Both the position numbers and the translations under genes were made by a program. From Bromus sterilis (Eukaryota; Streptophyta; Magnoliopsida; Poales; Poaceae), in the NCBI GenBank assembly GCA_950022295.1, contig OX465597.1, positions 394,387,016 through 394,451,015 of the forward strand: a stretch of DNA of 64,000 bases, given 5' to 3'. The notes under the pieces were generated by a model, which did no database searches, was not told the origin of the DNA, and saw only the letters and a list, made by a program, of their open reading frames with translations. The number at the start of each line of letters is the position of its first letter. Positions within the stretch are counted from its first letter, which is position 1. Positions 23,136-35,395 of this stretch are shown one piece after another.

Positions 23136-25684
23136 GAAATTGCTTTTGATGGTACGAATTAACGCCCCCTCGTTGGTTACCCGAAGTGGAAGGTTGAGAC
23201 GTAGACAGCAGCAAGTTTCCCTCAGCGAAGATGCTAAGGTTTGAGTGTCGACCAGTAGGACTCTAACAGATACAAGAAGGTGGTGAAGTGAACAATGGCG
23301 TCGTTCACAACTCAAGGTTGCTAAATTCACCTGGATCTCCACACACAACAAATAACTTTGTTTCCCAACGAGTACAGAGGAGTTGTTAATTCCTTCGTCC
23401 TTGTTGTTTACAAAGGATAAAACGCACGGGATAATAATGATAGTGATAGCAACGGAAAAGTAAATAAATCAGTAAATTGATAGTGGGTGTAAATAGTATT
23501 GTAAACAGTAGTGTAAACAGTAATATGATGTTCACTATTGATGTCTCTCTCCCAAAAGACGATAAAATAACCATGTGAGGTAAACTAATTACAGCTGGGC
23601 AATTGACAGGATTATGTGCGCAAACCAATGTTAATTATGCTATGAAGAAAGGAAGAGGGTCAAAAGCATGGGCGGTACGCCAAGACAAGTAGACCGAAAT
23701 CCATCTGCATCTACCTACTAATCATCCACCTTGAGATATCTATCCAGAACATCTCGCCGGTATTAAGTTGTGAATCCCACCCAAAGTGTAAACTCAATGC
23801 AACGGACAACTGCATTAAAGAACTTTGCGTATGGTAAACAATCCTTGCACCCGCAAGTACAGCACCTTTGTTTTCCCCCATGTGGCAACATCACATCCCC
23901 TAGACTCACGTTTTTGTCACTCAAGCTAGTCATCAGGGGGCATGAACCCACAAGCATGCATAACGCTCCCTCTTGGAGTCACTACCTTCTACTTGGCCAA
24001 AGCAATAAACAGCAACGGAGAACATGCAAGAATTACTCTAGAACATATATATAAAAGAGGAGAATAAAATATATTACTCAAACACAATCTCAACATAATC
24101 TCATAATGCATCAGATCCCAGCAAACTCAGCATAGGAACAGCAGAAATATTACATAAGTGCCTCGATCATGTAGGGCAGCTCACGAGGTCTAATCCATGA
24201 AGAACGAACAGAGGAGGAGAACATCCCATAGCTACTGATCATAGACCCATGGTCCAAGGTGGACTACTCACGGTTCATCTGGGAAGCGTCCATCGTGGTG
24301 GAGAAGCTCCCGGAGGTGGTGTAACAGCCCATTTGCAATAATAAGAAATCAACATGATATTGTACCTTGTCTGATGACTTTGTAACTTGGCATGATGCTA
24401 GAGTTTGACATTTCATGTGGTGATTTAAATTTGCATTGGGATTGGAGCCCATTTGGTTTGTTTAACTTTGCATCCAAAATGGTTCAAGAAGGGTGTGTGA
24501 AGATTTTTTCATTGTTGCATGCATGCTCTCCTTGACCCCGAACTTGGCATAGCCAATTCCTTGCCCTTCCCAAGCTTTTTAAAAGCCTTGCCCCATTTTT
24601 TGCAACTCCAAAAATGTGGGCCACAGTTCAATGTGATTGGAATTTTTCAAAATGCCTCCTTTTTAGCTGAGGCTCCGGGAACCCTAGCTTGCCCCATTCC
24701 CCTCTCCAGTTCGTCCCGCCGCGGCCTCCTGCGAGCTCCTCGACCTTCCCTGTTCCGCCTCCAACCGCGGCCCCGGTGAGCATTTCCACCTCCGCCTCGC
24801 CGGGCCGGTGAGCGTACGCTTGCGCCAGCCATGCAGGATCTCACCCGCTTCTTTTGCCCCACGCAGATAAAGACGTGAAGGCCTCTGCTTCCCGCCCGAC
24901 GTCGTCCTCCGCTTCTGCATTGTCTTCTTCCCCGGAGCCTTCTTCGGGATCGTCTCCCTCCGCCTCGGCTCCTTCCTCCTCTCCGACAACCAAGTGGTGA
25001 GGAGTCGCTCCTTTTCCTCCTCCCCATGTCGCGTAGGGCCGCATAGCCTCTGTAGGTGGTTTCGTCTCCGCCGTAGGACGTCGCCGCCGCGCACACCGTG
25101 AGTGTCGTGCTCGTAGCACTTCTCGGGCGTGTCCGTGCGAGTAGTAGACGAGCCCAGAGCCCACACCCGGCCACAAAGGAGCCGCCTTGGTCACCTACAT
25201 AGCCGTGCGGCGTCTCTACTTGGATTCAGTGCAAATCAGCCATGCGCCGCCACGATTATCCTTCGAGCGCTAGTCCGTCTCCGTGCAGGCCCAGTGTGGC
25301 CAGCAGCCGGCGTCATGATCTCGGTTGTCCGGTGAGTAGGTTGCAACACGCAGTCGTCGTTTAGGTGTACCGCACGCGACGCCAGCGTCGCCGCAATCCC
25401 GTCATCATCGTGTGCATCCTCTTTCAGATGCAGAATACTGGGGCGCCGACGACTTCAGGTGAGGATAGCGTCACCACGACAGCATCCCGGGTCGGGCCCG
25501 TCCTCCTACAGGGACCTGGTTGTCACAGCTACGCAGTCCAGCGCCCAGCCGCATCGCCGGAGACTTGTGCTCGAGGCCAGGGTCGCCCGAATTTCGTCAG
25601 GCGTGGCTGTCTGTTTTTCTTCAGTTTCAGTTAGAGGCAGGGGTCAGTTTATGTTACCTTGGTACTATTCCTTGTCAAGCAACA

Positions 25685-25755
25685 CGCAGTGGCGTAGTGG
25701 TTGGGGTGCAGTGGAAGAAGGACTCGGCCTGGGTTCGAGTCCCAGCCGAGGCACC
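25685..25755 (+). other. tRNA-like (SINE-head-like) segment in the 5' LTR of E
   Basis: An A-box-like sequence TGGCGTAGTGG (25690-25700) is followed 31 bases later by a perfect B box GGTTCGAGTCC (25732-25742), then CAGCCGAGGCACC like a tRNA 3' end. The 5' part does not pair as an acceptor stem, so it is not a working tRNA. It could be an internal RNA polymerase III promoter or the remnant of a tRNA-derived SINE carried by the LTR. An 11-base C run follows. Confidence 0.55.
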
Positions 25756-27945
25756 CCCCCCCCCTTTTTCCTTTTTCTGCCTTTTGCAATGGCATGGGCC
25801 TTTGTCCAATGGGCCGGCAGGCTGGCCGAGTTGGAGAAGAGAAGATGGGCCTGGCGCCCGAATCCAGCCCAGTGCTGATGCCCTTTTTTTTCTTTTCTTT
25901 TCCTTTTCCTTTCTGTTTTCTTTTTTTCTCTCAAAATTTATTTGAATTCAAATTCAAATATGTTTTGGGACTTTTGATCTTTTACACCTCAAGCATATCA
26001 TGCTATATATGAATTTGGGGTAGAATTGCCCACTGATCACAGTGGTGATGTTCATTTTGCAGTTTTCCCCCTCTAATTTTGGAGTAGTGGTAATTTTGCA
26101 AATAAGCCCCTCACTTCTTTTGTATTTGCACGGTGTTTTGCAAATTCATAGTGTGCCATGCCTTATATGGTTTTGGGGTATAAAAATGCAAGGGTTATAG
26201 TGGTGAGGTCCATCTGATGTTTTGTGCAACTCAAGTGGACATGGTGTGATCACCTAACCATATCCAACCTTGCCTTTCTTTTCTCTGTTTCTTTCAACTT
26301 CAGTGCATGTTGAAATCCTGATCATCTTTTCATTCCAAGTTTCTTTTCAATGTCATTTTAAAATCTTTGCATCATCGAACCAGCCCCTAGCATATTGTCA
26401 TATGCAATGTGGTTGGGTTCCTTTCTTTTGTCGCACCTTTCCGTTGTCAAGTTCATCGACATCTCTCCATCTCTGGAATCGATGTTTTACTTTTCACGTT
26501 GTAATTATTTTTGTTAATTGCATTGTTGTTCATGTCATGTTGCCATGTTACTTACATCAAATTAAGGCTAAGACCAAAGCCATTTTACGTAAATAAATTG
26601 CATATGAAGTTGTTGACGTGTCGTCACCACCTTCATTTAAATATGACTAGATAGGGTCACATCATGTCGATTAAACTTGATCATACAATCTTTGCCTGTG
26701 CATCGCACCCATTGCTTACTTGTGTGCCTTTTCCTTGTCGGTACTTTACGTTAGCACCTGAGACCGCCGAGGAGACTTACGTGGAGATTTCCGACACCGA
26801 GCCCGAGGACCCTGCTGCGTCTTCTTCGACGACCGATTACCCAGGCAAGGGGAAGATTTATACCATTACTTGATACCTTTCTGCCTACCTGCCTAGCTGT
26901 AGTCTAGAACGTTTGATTGATCCTATCCACCTTGTTCATGCCATAATTAAACCAAACAGCCATGATCCCCACATCCCAGCAAAACCATTGTATTGCTAAG
27001 TTACCGCTGCTCAGCCATTGCTTAGTATGAGTAGGAAAACTTGCTTGTTACCCTATGCTATGGTTTGGGATATCATGTTGTTTAAAGAATTTGGTTGATA
27101 TTTATTATTATTATGATGTTAATATTATACTTGACGAATGATGGGAGACCAGGCTGTTTCCGCCATGTGTTTTGTTCCATTTGAGTCACCTAGGTCCCGA
27201 GTTCCGGGTATTGCGTTTCTTGATGAGCGTGCCTAATCGCGTGTGGGGTTCTATGGGGCCCCCTTGTCTTACCTACCTAGCTTTGTACAATTCTAGTGGT
27301 GCCCGAGCTGATTTACATTTGCAATGTGTGTGTGTGCTGGTGGTACCCCAGTTGTTTACAAACCACCCCGGGCCAGGAGGACATGTTCCTTGGCTGGCCC
27401 AACTTGACCGGCTGAGGACCGAGTCTCATATGAGAATTTAACCGGCTATCCAAACCCGAGTCATACGGTAGAGACCGATTCGAGAGCGTGGCCAACTTTT
27501 GAGTTGGGTGTCGACTCACCGGGGGCCACCCGGAGTTTTGCGTTGTTAGTTAGAGGGACTCTGACGTTCCGGAGTTTCAGGCGTTTACCCATCCAAGTGG
27601 AAACCGGGCATACATGCGAAGCCTATGATGGGCAGTTGGTACACACCTGCAAGGTTAAATCTTTTCGAAAAGCCGTGTCCGCGGTTATGGACGACTTGAG
27701 ACCTACTCCTTGTTCATAGAATAACATCAATTTGAATCATAATTAAAACTTGCCTACCGTGTGAGTGCCTTGGTTGCTTTTCTTCGTCCAGGGAGACCAA
27801 GAGAAGATCCAGGTTGTGTTATGCTTGTCGTAAGTAGGTGGATAGCAGACTTATGACGCGATGTCACGCATATTCTTGGATCTTACCCCTATTCTAATAG
27901 AACGATAGCCACCATATATGCTAGTCACTATTAGAGAAAAGGGCT

Positions 27946-28222
27946 CTAATGGCACACTGTATTTTGACAAAGTGCGCCATTACTAGCACGCCATTAGTAA
28001 GTGATAGTAATGGCGCACTTCTGGTGCGCCATTACTATCTTGTACACTAATGGCGCACCGGAAGTGCGCCATTACTAAGGCCACAAATGCGCCACTAAAG
28101 TTACTGGTCCCACCATATCTGTATGTTGTGCTCTGGGTTACTAATGGCGCACTTTTAGGAAGTGCGCCATTGATGTGTTTCTACACATGCGCCACTGAGG
28201 CACACTATGTGCGCCATTACTA
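27946..28222. repeat. Left subterminal repeats of CACTA F
   Basis: Some ten copies of a short motif, AATGGCGCAC or its complement GTGCGCCATT, are arranged mostly as head-to-head pairs a few bases apart. In En/Spm-type elements such subterminal arrays bind the element's own transposition proteins; that role is inferred here. Confidence 0.85.
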
Positions 28223-28442
28223 TGAATATTATGTTTTTTTTCTTTTTCTTTTCTTTATTTGCATAGGTTACAAACAGATATAAACAACACAGATATAAAC
28301 AACAAATTTATCGAATACAATAGAAGATTAGTCTCCGATTACAAATCATCATATTAATTAGTCTCCAAATTCAAAATACCGAACAAGTTAGAACATTACA
28401 AGTCTCGAGTAGCGAGTTTGATCAAATTACAAGTCGATATAT

Positions 28443-28697
28443 CTAAACTACCATGACATTGAAGAAGAGGGTGGCGATCACGATAAGCATCATCGTGACC
28501 AAAGTGATCTTCATCCGGTTCCTCCTCCGCTCCCTCCTCTCCCCCGCTAGATAGCGCGCGTATCTAGCTTCCGCCTCCGCCCTTGTGGGGTACCCTTTGT
28601 AACTGTTACCACTAAAACGGTGAACCTGTCTCCGACAATCCTCCCAGTCGTCGTAGACTCCGGGAATCCTACCAATGTACACGATATACGACGGCAT
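28443..28697 (-). CDS. Viroplasmin/RNase H1-N-terminal-domain protein with C-terminal membrane segment
   Basis: The 84-residue product starts MPSYIVYIGRIPG. This follows the pattern of the caulimovirus viroplasmin / RNase H1 hybrid-binding domain: Y-x-V-x-x-G-R-x-P-G-x-Y, then W-x-x-C-x-x-Q-V (WEDCRRQV), F-S-G-N-S-Y-K-G-Y, and an A-E-A helix. A basic stretch (RRERRRNR) and a hydrophobic helix (LVTMMLIVIATLFF) end the protein, suggesting a tail-anchored product. I prefer the second Met at 28697, because AAAGCAG just before it looks like a splice acceptor and the domain begins there. It is the last gene of F, near the left terminus. The frame is intact. The domain binds RNA-DNA hybrids or dsRNA in other proteins; its role here is unknown. 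Confidence 0.65.
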   Translation of the reverse strand: MPSYIVYIGRIPGVYDDWEDCRRQVHRFSGNSYKGYPTRAEAEARYARYLAGERRERRRNRMKITLVTMMLIVIATLFFNVMVV

Positions 28698-28981
28698 CTG
28701 CTTTATGCACTGGACAAACAAAACATTAAGAGAAACTTACATATAATATTTAAGCGGTGCATACGTATACAACAAAATTAAGGACCAAAGGAAGAGAAAA
28801 GCAACACACATTAATAGCACACGGTTCATGGTCCTAGTAGTAAATAGCATCGATTACATATAAGTTGAATGATGACTGTTTAAACTAAGGAGACATATGT
28901 ACAGACAAGTTCATAAAAGTTTATACAACACACACGAGATCTCGTCGATAGTCCAGAACTACATAGCTAGGCGCATGGGCA

Positions 28982-29652
28982 TCAAGATTTTTGACTCCTC
29001 TCACGGGCCGGAGCGTGGGTGAAGCCGCCGTCTTTTGTGATGGTCATGAATGACCGATCGCCGTCAGCCTGCAATCTTAGCATTGTATCTATTTCATGGT
29101 TGGACAGTTGATTGTTGAGGTAGAACTCCCCTGTGTTACGAAGGACATCTTCAGAGATGATTCCTGCCAACTCCGACGGGATGCGAAAGAATTCTTGTCT
29201 GAGGTCGGCGTCTTGGATTACCGACAAGCGTTCGGCCCAGTGCTTGAGATGAGCTGGGAGTGTAAGCTGCTGCTGGTCCCGTACGAACGCCCACATGTGA
29301 TGGATGGCGTAGTAGGCATCCTTCTGACCGCCAAGCGGCTGCTTGACGCAGGCGAACTTTGTTACGTGAGTGAACACATGCGCGCCGTACCTAACAGCTT
29401 CCTTATTGAAGGTGACTCCAGATTTGGAGTAGCGGGAGAGAGCCTCATCAAGAACTTTCTTGATATTTGTGTAGTCTTTGTTCGACTCACGGTCCGGTCA
29501 AAATACGTGGCCATGGACCATTTCGGGTTTAGAGTGATGAGTGTGCACTTTGTTTCATCACTGCACACAACATAGATGTTAGGAGGAAAAGAACGACTGA
29601 AATCTAAGCAAAACCTAATGTACGTTACGGTGACGTGAGGGGATGACTTACT
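28982..29652 (-). pseudogene. C48 (Ulp1-like) peptidase-like end of the second CACTA gene
   Basis: An exon ending at 29652 is followed by a 91-nt GT-AG intron (29651-29561) and an exon from 29560. The coding then reads CTLITLNPKWSMATYFD and, after one frameshift near 29455, FACVKQP and YYAIHHM. Ulp1-like peptidases in plant transposons have H-x-x-L, D and Q...C in these positions. Here Lys precedes CTLI and no Cys follows the Gln in the last motif, so a working active site is not evident. The family call is from resemblance only. Confidence 0.5.
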
Positions 29653-31315
29653 CGGGAAAGTAAGGCAGGAGGAAGTTGTCCTTATCCTTGTTCGCCATAA
29701 TGACGTCTTCGAGGTAATCACTAGCGAGTCGCCGGTCCCCGGGGCTGGTCAAGAGCTTGGCACGCATGTAGAAGGGGTCGACTATAACGATGTCCGGGGT
29801 CTTGTCTCTAATGATTCGCATCTGCATACTGAGCGCAAATAGCCGAACGAATGTGTAGTGCAGTGGAAAAAGGTGAAACATAGCGAAGATGTCATCAAAC
29901 CGCAGGAAGATAACACGTCTGATGTCGCAAGCAACAAAGCCCTTTCCCTCTCGCACCTTGGCGGTGAAAACCGGGTATGCCGCGTCTCTGAGACGCCGCG
30001 TCTCTGTATTCAGAACAACGTCATGCAGGCTCTTCATAGCGCCGGTTGCAGCATCGAGCATTGCAGCAGATAGCATCGGCCTACCCGCCACATGCACCCT
30101 CGACATGATTCCGTTGGGTCTTGGTGGCCCGTCTTGAGCACGGATCGTCGGTGCCGGCTGGCTCGCAGTAGTGGGACCCTTCCTCCTTCTTGTCCGTCCC
30201 TTCTTCTTCGGCTTCTCATGTAATGGGACCTTTACCTGCTCGGAGACCGCCTTCCTGAGTGTGTTGGGGCTGATAACATTTCGCGCCTCGGCCATCTCAG
30301 CCTCGGTGAAGGCGGCAGCTGGAGGCGTCTCTTGAGAACTGAACAGTCAACGCTTATTGTTGGAATTCATCTCCGCGCTACGAGATGGGTGGGAGGAGTC
30401 TTTTTCACCAAGGTTTGGTTCTTGAGAAGTAGGCGGGAAAAGGTCGTCCATGTCGCACCCACCGAGTTCCTCGTACAAGTCATCAACACGGGAAAGTAGT
30501 GTGTTGGTGTTGGTGTTGCTCCGATCTTGTGCCACATCAATGTCCGTGGGGTGGTGGCCCGGATCAGTCGACGGCGTTGCAGCGGTCTTGGCATGGCTTG
30601 GCGCCGGCACGACTGGCGGTGGGGTGAAGTAGTTCCCCACCCCCAAACGAATCTGGCTCTTCGGCCAAAGCATGCTCCAGTTCAATCAGCCATGGAAGTC
30701 CATCACATCTTCGTCCTCGGCTCCAGGGGGGTCGATAGGGAGGTAATATTTCGCCGTAGCCATCCAGCACCCGAATCAATTGAACCTTATACACATTGGC
30801 TGGCATCGGATTACAGGGGAACACGCGGATTCCCAGTTGAACGATTCTGCCCACGGCAACATCGACCAACTCCTCGTCCAAGAAGTGCAGGAGAGTGCAT
30901 GGAACGTTGACGGTGCCCTGCGAAAACATGTAGGGCGTCAAGGATGCCCAGTCAAAGGCAAAAGGAGATGAAGTCATCGGCCGAGGCTTAGTTACCATGA
31001 TGGCGCCGAGCTCGGCTAATGTCGATGGACCGCCAATGGCGGGCGGGCATGTGACGGAGGGGGCGCTTGCTCCTGAGGTGCCGGGCGTTGGTGTTTTACG
31101 CTCCAATACTTCCGCCGCCGCCGGGGTCACAAACGCATCCGTCATCGGGGTCACCGTCACGGCCGCAGCCGGAGACACCGTCCTGGCCGCCGTCGGGGTC
31201 ACAAACGCATCCACCGCCGGGGACACCAACGGGGCCACCGCCGCTGCCGTCGCGTTGTGAGAGTTGCTGCCCATGAATCTGGGAATCGGGGGCAACCCCT
31301 CTTGACCGCTCGCAA
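29653..31315 (-). pseudogene. Second CACTA gene, middle part (left of the G insertion)
   Basis: This continues the coding exon interrupted by element G: LASGQEGLPP directly resumes the frame ending at 45469. A long Ala/Thr/Pro/Val-rich linker follows (31260-31060), then a globular region (FAFDWASLTPYMF ... VYKVQLIRVLDGYGE) ending with WPKSQIRL, similar to a domain often found in plant CACTA proteins (DUF8039-like; tentative). A frameshift near 30720 and a stop near 30680 break it. A basic stretch (KKKGRTRRRKG near 30200) and a helical region lead to the peptidase-like part ending FLLPYFP. Confidence 0.6.
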
Positions 31316-31320
31316 GCCAG

Positions 31321-34300
31321 TGTCAGATCCCTCTGTTAGGTATGTGCTAGGTTTAGCTAGTGCCTTTTCATCATGCAAAAGTTTCAAAAAGAAACCCTGA
31401 AAATCAAATTCAAAATCCAAATGGGAGAAGGAACACCCCCCAGATGAATTAATTCAAAAGGCCAGATAAAAATATTTTCCAAAAATTCATGTTAGAGTTT
31501 TGAAAAGTCTTATAAATGAGTGTGATCACATATCAAGTGATGTGGGAACCACCCCATGCTCATAGATTTTTCAAATATTCAAACAGTACCTTGGAAATAA
31601 AGAAATCCCCCTATTTGATTTAAAATTCAAATCATTTGAATTTTAAAAATGTTGAAAGTTTATGAGTGGCTAGTCTATATTATTATGAGGCCATGTAAAA
31701 GTTTTCAGCATTTAATAAAATGGTTTGGTATTTTTATCAGAGCCAAAACAAATTACAGAAAACAGAAAGGAAAGATTAAACAGACAGAAAAAGAAAAGAG
31801 GGCTTACCTTCAAAGAGGCCCAACTCATCCCCCAGCCGGCCCAGCCCACCTCCCCTCCTTGTCGTCTTCCCCAGCCAGCACGCAGGGAGCTGCGTGGCGA
31901 CCATGCCGTGGCCGCCGACGAGCCCCCAGGCCACCTCCTGCTTCCCCTCGCCATCTGCTCGCGTCTAGAGGCTTCGCACAGCCGTTCTGATCCATTCCCC
32001 CCTCTGCTCATCGTCTTCCTCCCCCTCCTACGCCGATTTCTTCGACGTCCGAGAGCTCGCCGGAGCGCACCGCCGTGGCAGACGTGGCCACCGTGCCCTA
32101 GAGCTCAAGCTGATGTGTCCCTCGTACTCGCCGTCGTCGACTTCTTCTTCCCGAAGCAGGCGGAGCCGTGATTTGGACTCAAGCCACCGCAATCGTCCTC
32201 GAGCCCTCGCCGGATCCGCGACTCGTCGTCGTCGAATACTCCGACTATGTGCCCTCCCCAACTCCATCGACTGCACCGTTGTGCTCCCCGCATCTCGGTG
32301 AGCATTTCCCCTCAAGCCACGCCTTCCTTCTCCTCCTCTAGCTCGAGCTGCCATGGACGCCGGAGTACCGAGCCGCCGTGCTCGTCGTCGTCGAGCATCC
32401 GTTAACCCATCGACCCCGGCACGTTGTCCGTTACGTTCCCTGTGCTCCTCTGCGTCGTCTGCAACCACGGTTGTTCCAAATGGCGCATCATAGTGAGTTC
32501 CACCTCAGGCCAATAGCTCCGCCGCCGCAAGGACACGTCGCCGACGTCGATGCCGTGCCCCCCAGGCCTTGTTCTTGGTCCAGTTCGAACCGCGATGCTC
32601 AGGGCTTCAATTTGGTGGTCTTGGCGCATCAAGAGGACCACGGGAGACCTCTCCCCGTGCGACTCCGCCGTGCTGGATGGTCGCCGGCGTTGAGCCGCCG
32701 GCGAGGTGACGTGGCCAGACGATTAGCACTAATTAACCACCCACAGTGAGACTTACAGGTGGGCCCAAGACCCCTCTAATCACTCTGTTGACTTAATCAA
32801 CACGGGATTAACCCTACAGAGACTGACCAGTGGGACCCCCTAGTCAGTTTGACTGGTCAAACCCCCCCTGCTGACGCAATAAATCGAAATGATTAAAAAG
32901 AAATCCAGAAAATCCAGAAAATACCCCAAACTTTGGAAATTCATAGAAAATTCATATTAACTCCAAATTGGACAAATAATATATGAAAAATGATCAGGAG
33001 AAAATTATCTTTCCAAATATGCAACTTTCAACTCTGTTTGAGTTGAATTTAAAATGGGACCAGTAGCATATATCATTTGCTTTATTTGAATTTATTTCAA
33101 ATTCAAACCAAATGATTCTGCCACTTGGACCATGAATTTAGGTTGCAAATCAACCACACTTCAGAGGCATATGATACACATTTGAAGTTAATTAAAATTG
33201 ACCAAACTATATCATGTATAACTTGGTTAAGGTTGAATTCAAATGTAGAATTTGAATTTGCATTTTAAAAATGCAATATATTCCACTTAAAGTGAATTGC
33301 CTCACACATCAAAACTTATACTCCAAGCTTTAACATTCTATCATGTGCTTGAGCATTGCATTCATATTGATTGCTACTTTGTACTTTGCTTGTCGAGTAG
33401 AGGTTGAACCGGACCAAGAGGTCACCCCCTTCGCTGAAGATCCAGAGCCCGAACCTCGTCAGCAAGGCAAGCAAACCCCCATTGACCATGTCGATAAAAT
33501 CCCACTTCCCTCTCATGTCTCGCTTATGCATTGTATAGGATGATCACCATGTTACGATTCTACCGCATAGATGAACCCATTCCTTTGCATGACCTATCTT
33601 TTGTCACAGTAGTAAGCAAACCACAATCCTAGCAAATCTAGGAGTTGAATGATATCATGTGGCCCCTGCAAATGTTACCGCTTATTTCATGCTTAGTATG
33701 ATACCTTGTTGTTACTGTGATGTGAGTCGGGATGGTAGTGATCACGTTGATGATGGTATAAAAGTGTTGGTGAATCGACCCTAATACAAGGTGAACGATG
33801 AGAGGCTGTGTAGGAGTACACGGTGGGTTGTCTCGTTGAACACTGCCCTAAGTCCGAGTTCTTGTGTGGTGATCCAAGATGAAGAGTACAACCACACATT
33901 GGGCTCACTGACCCCTCTCGACTTATTAACTCATCCCTTTCGATGTCCAGATGTCGCAGTAGTTCGGAGTTCTGGTAGGCTTGTGGCCTGGATGCTAAGT
34001 GAGAGAACGGCTCATCCGAGACCGGCTTATGCACCACGCACACATCGCTTGGGTCCACTTCGGTAAACCGGCCGGGTTCACGATAGTGGTAGCCACCCAA
34101 GTAGGCGGCTTTCTTGGACTAGATAGGCCATGGGGTAACAGTTGTGGTGAGCATCCTCGCTGGCACCCCTTCAATGGTGTCGAGATCAAAGGCGGTAAAT
34201 GATGGTCATGTGTGTGTAGCGGTACACCCTTGCAAGGTTAACAAAACTATTCGAATAGCCGCGTCCGCGGTTATGGACTACTTCGAAAGCTTAGCTTGAT

Positions 34301-35391
34301 TATTAGATAACTTGAACCGGATACTTCTAAAATACACCAAGATAAGTGTGAGTGCTATGGCGTGCTTTCTCGTGGGGAAGTCGAGGAAGGCACCATAGTG
34401 GTGTATTGGTTGGTGAAAGTAGTGGACTCGTGTACGCTTCTTATCTCAAAGTCTGGTACTCGTAGTTCAGGATTAGCCAAGTCAAAGCTGGCATTTCTGC
34501 AAGTGAACCCCACCCCCCTTTACCTTGATACATGTGCATGAGTAGTATAGCTCCTATGTAAGTCTTGCTGAGTACGACTTTGTACTCACGTTTGCTTAAT
34601 ATATGTTTTAGATGACGCCACTGACCCCGAAGGTGGCTTCTTCATCGAGCTGGACGACTGAAGTTAAGCTAGTCTAGTCCCAGTCAGCAGACTGGTTCCC
34701 TCGTGGAGGGCTTTATGTTTGAATAAGGCTTCTTAAGACAATTTGTTAAACTTGTCTGTACCCAGACATAATTTGCTTCCGCTATGTGATGTAATGTTGG
34801 ATCACTTGTAAGTGATCTCTGTGTGTACTCTATAAGAGTTATAAATAAAGTTGTAAACTTTGTAGAGAATTGCAATGGTACCTGCTGTTCATACAAGGCA
34901 TGTGTGCTGCGTGTATGTTTATAACATGCATGTCTTTGTATGGGTTTTCGAGACCTTAGTTGTGTTCTGGCTGGCGGTATTTCATACACCAAGTGGCCCT
35001 TAGAGGTGCGCAGCTTGGGGCATCGCGATGCGATTGTCTGAGACTTTGTCTCATGCACACTTTGTGGTATGATCGAGCCCGCCCTAGACCTCGACTAAGT
35101 GATTGGGCTGGAGTAAGTCTATGTAAGAGTTTAGAGATAGTCGATAGTATGGTTGAGGCGACTTGTCTTTGAATATGGGAGTTCACCACCCATATCAGTA
35201 GACTTGTGTGCGTACGATGAGGACCCATTATAGTTGATCATCCGGCCTGGATGGGATGCCCCTCACGTACGATGCTTTCCGAGAATGTTCAGTGCTTGGC
35301 CTTGTCTGCTTAGACAAGTGGGTGCGGTTCTCGGCTCTCCATATGACTATGTCTTAACTGTACTTGCATACGCTAACCCCGGGTCCCGACA
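31321..35391 (+). mobile_element. 5' LTR of element G
   Basis: The LTR is 4071 bp, from TGTCAGATCCC to CCCGGGTCCCGACA. It has an AT-rich start, a GC-rich exon-like section (31800-32760), the LTR mini-gene exons (32480-34661), the palindrome CTATTCGAATAG (34248-34259) followed by CCGCGTCCGCGG, and GCATCGCGATGC (35020-35031). Long ORFs in the GC-rich part are not supported, since they are not kept in other LTR copies. Confidence 0.95.
32480..34661 (+). CDS. LTR mini-gene in the 5' LTR of G (three putative exons)
   Basis: The proposed exons are 32480-32492 (ATGGCGCATCATA, donor GTGAGT), 33401-33466 (after GTCGAGTAG; ends CAGCAAG before GC donor GCAAGC) and 34612-34661 (after ATGTTTTAG; ends TGA). 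Lengths of 13, 66 and 50 nt give 42 residues plus stop. The product begins MAHHKVEP, has an acidic Pro-rich middle (FAEDPEPEPRQQ) and ends DPEGGFFIELDD. Both introns are phase 1. The same structure occurs in the 3' LTR, in solo LTR B, and with longer exons in element E. There is no transcript evidence; splicing is inferred from sites and frame. Confidence 0.5.
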
Positions 35392-35395
35392 GACT

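Noticed and set aside
24647..25194. Three overlapping reverse frames of 117-175 codons in the LTRs of E
   Set aside because: Same GC-rich artefact, repeated in the 3' LTR only because the LTRs are copies.
25685..25755. Functional tRNA gene
   Set aside because: The B box is good but there is no acceptor-stem pairing and no normal anticodon arm; kept only as a tRNA-like segment.
27946..28222. CRISPR-like array
   Set aside because: Repeats are short, inverted as well as direct, and irregularly spaced beside a CACTA terminus in a plant genome; they are subterminal transposon repeats.
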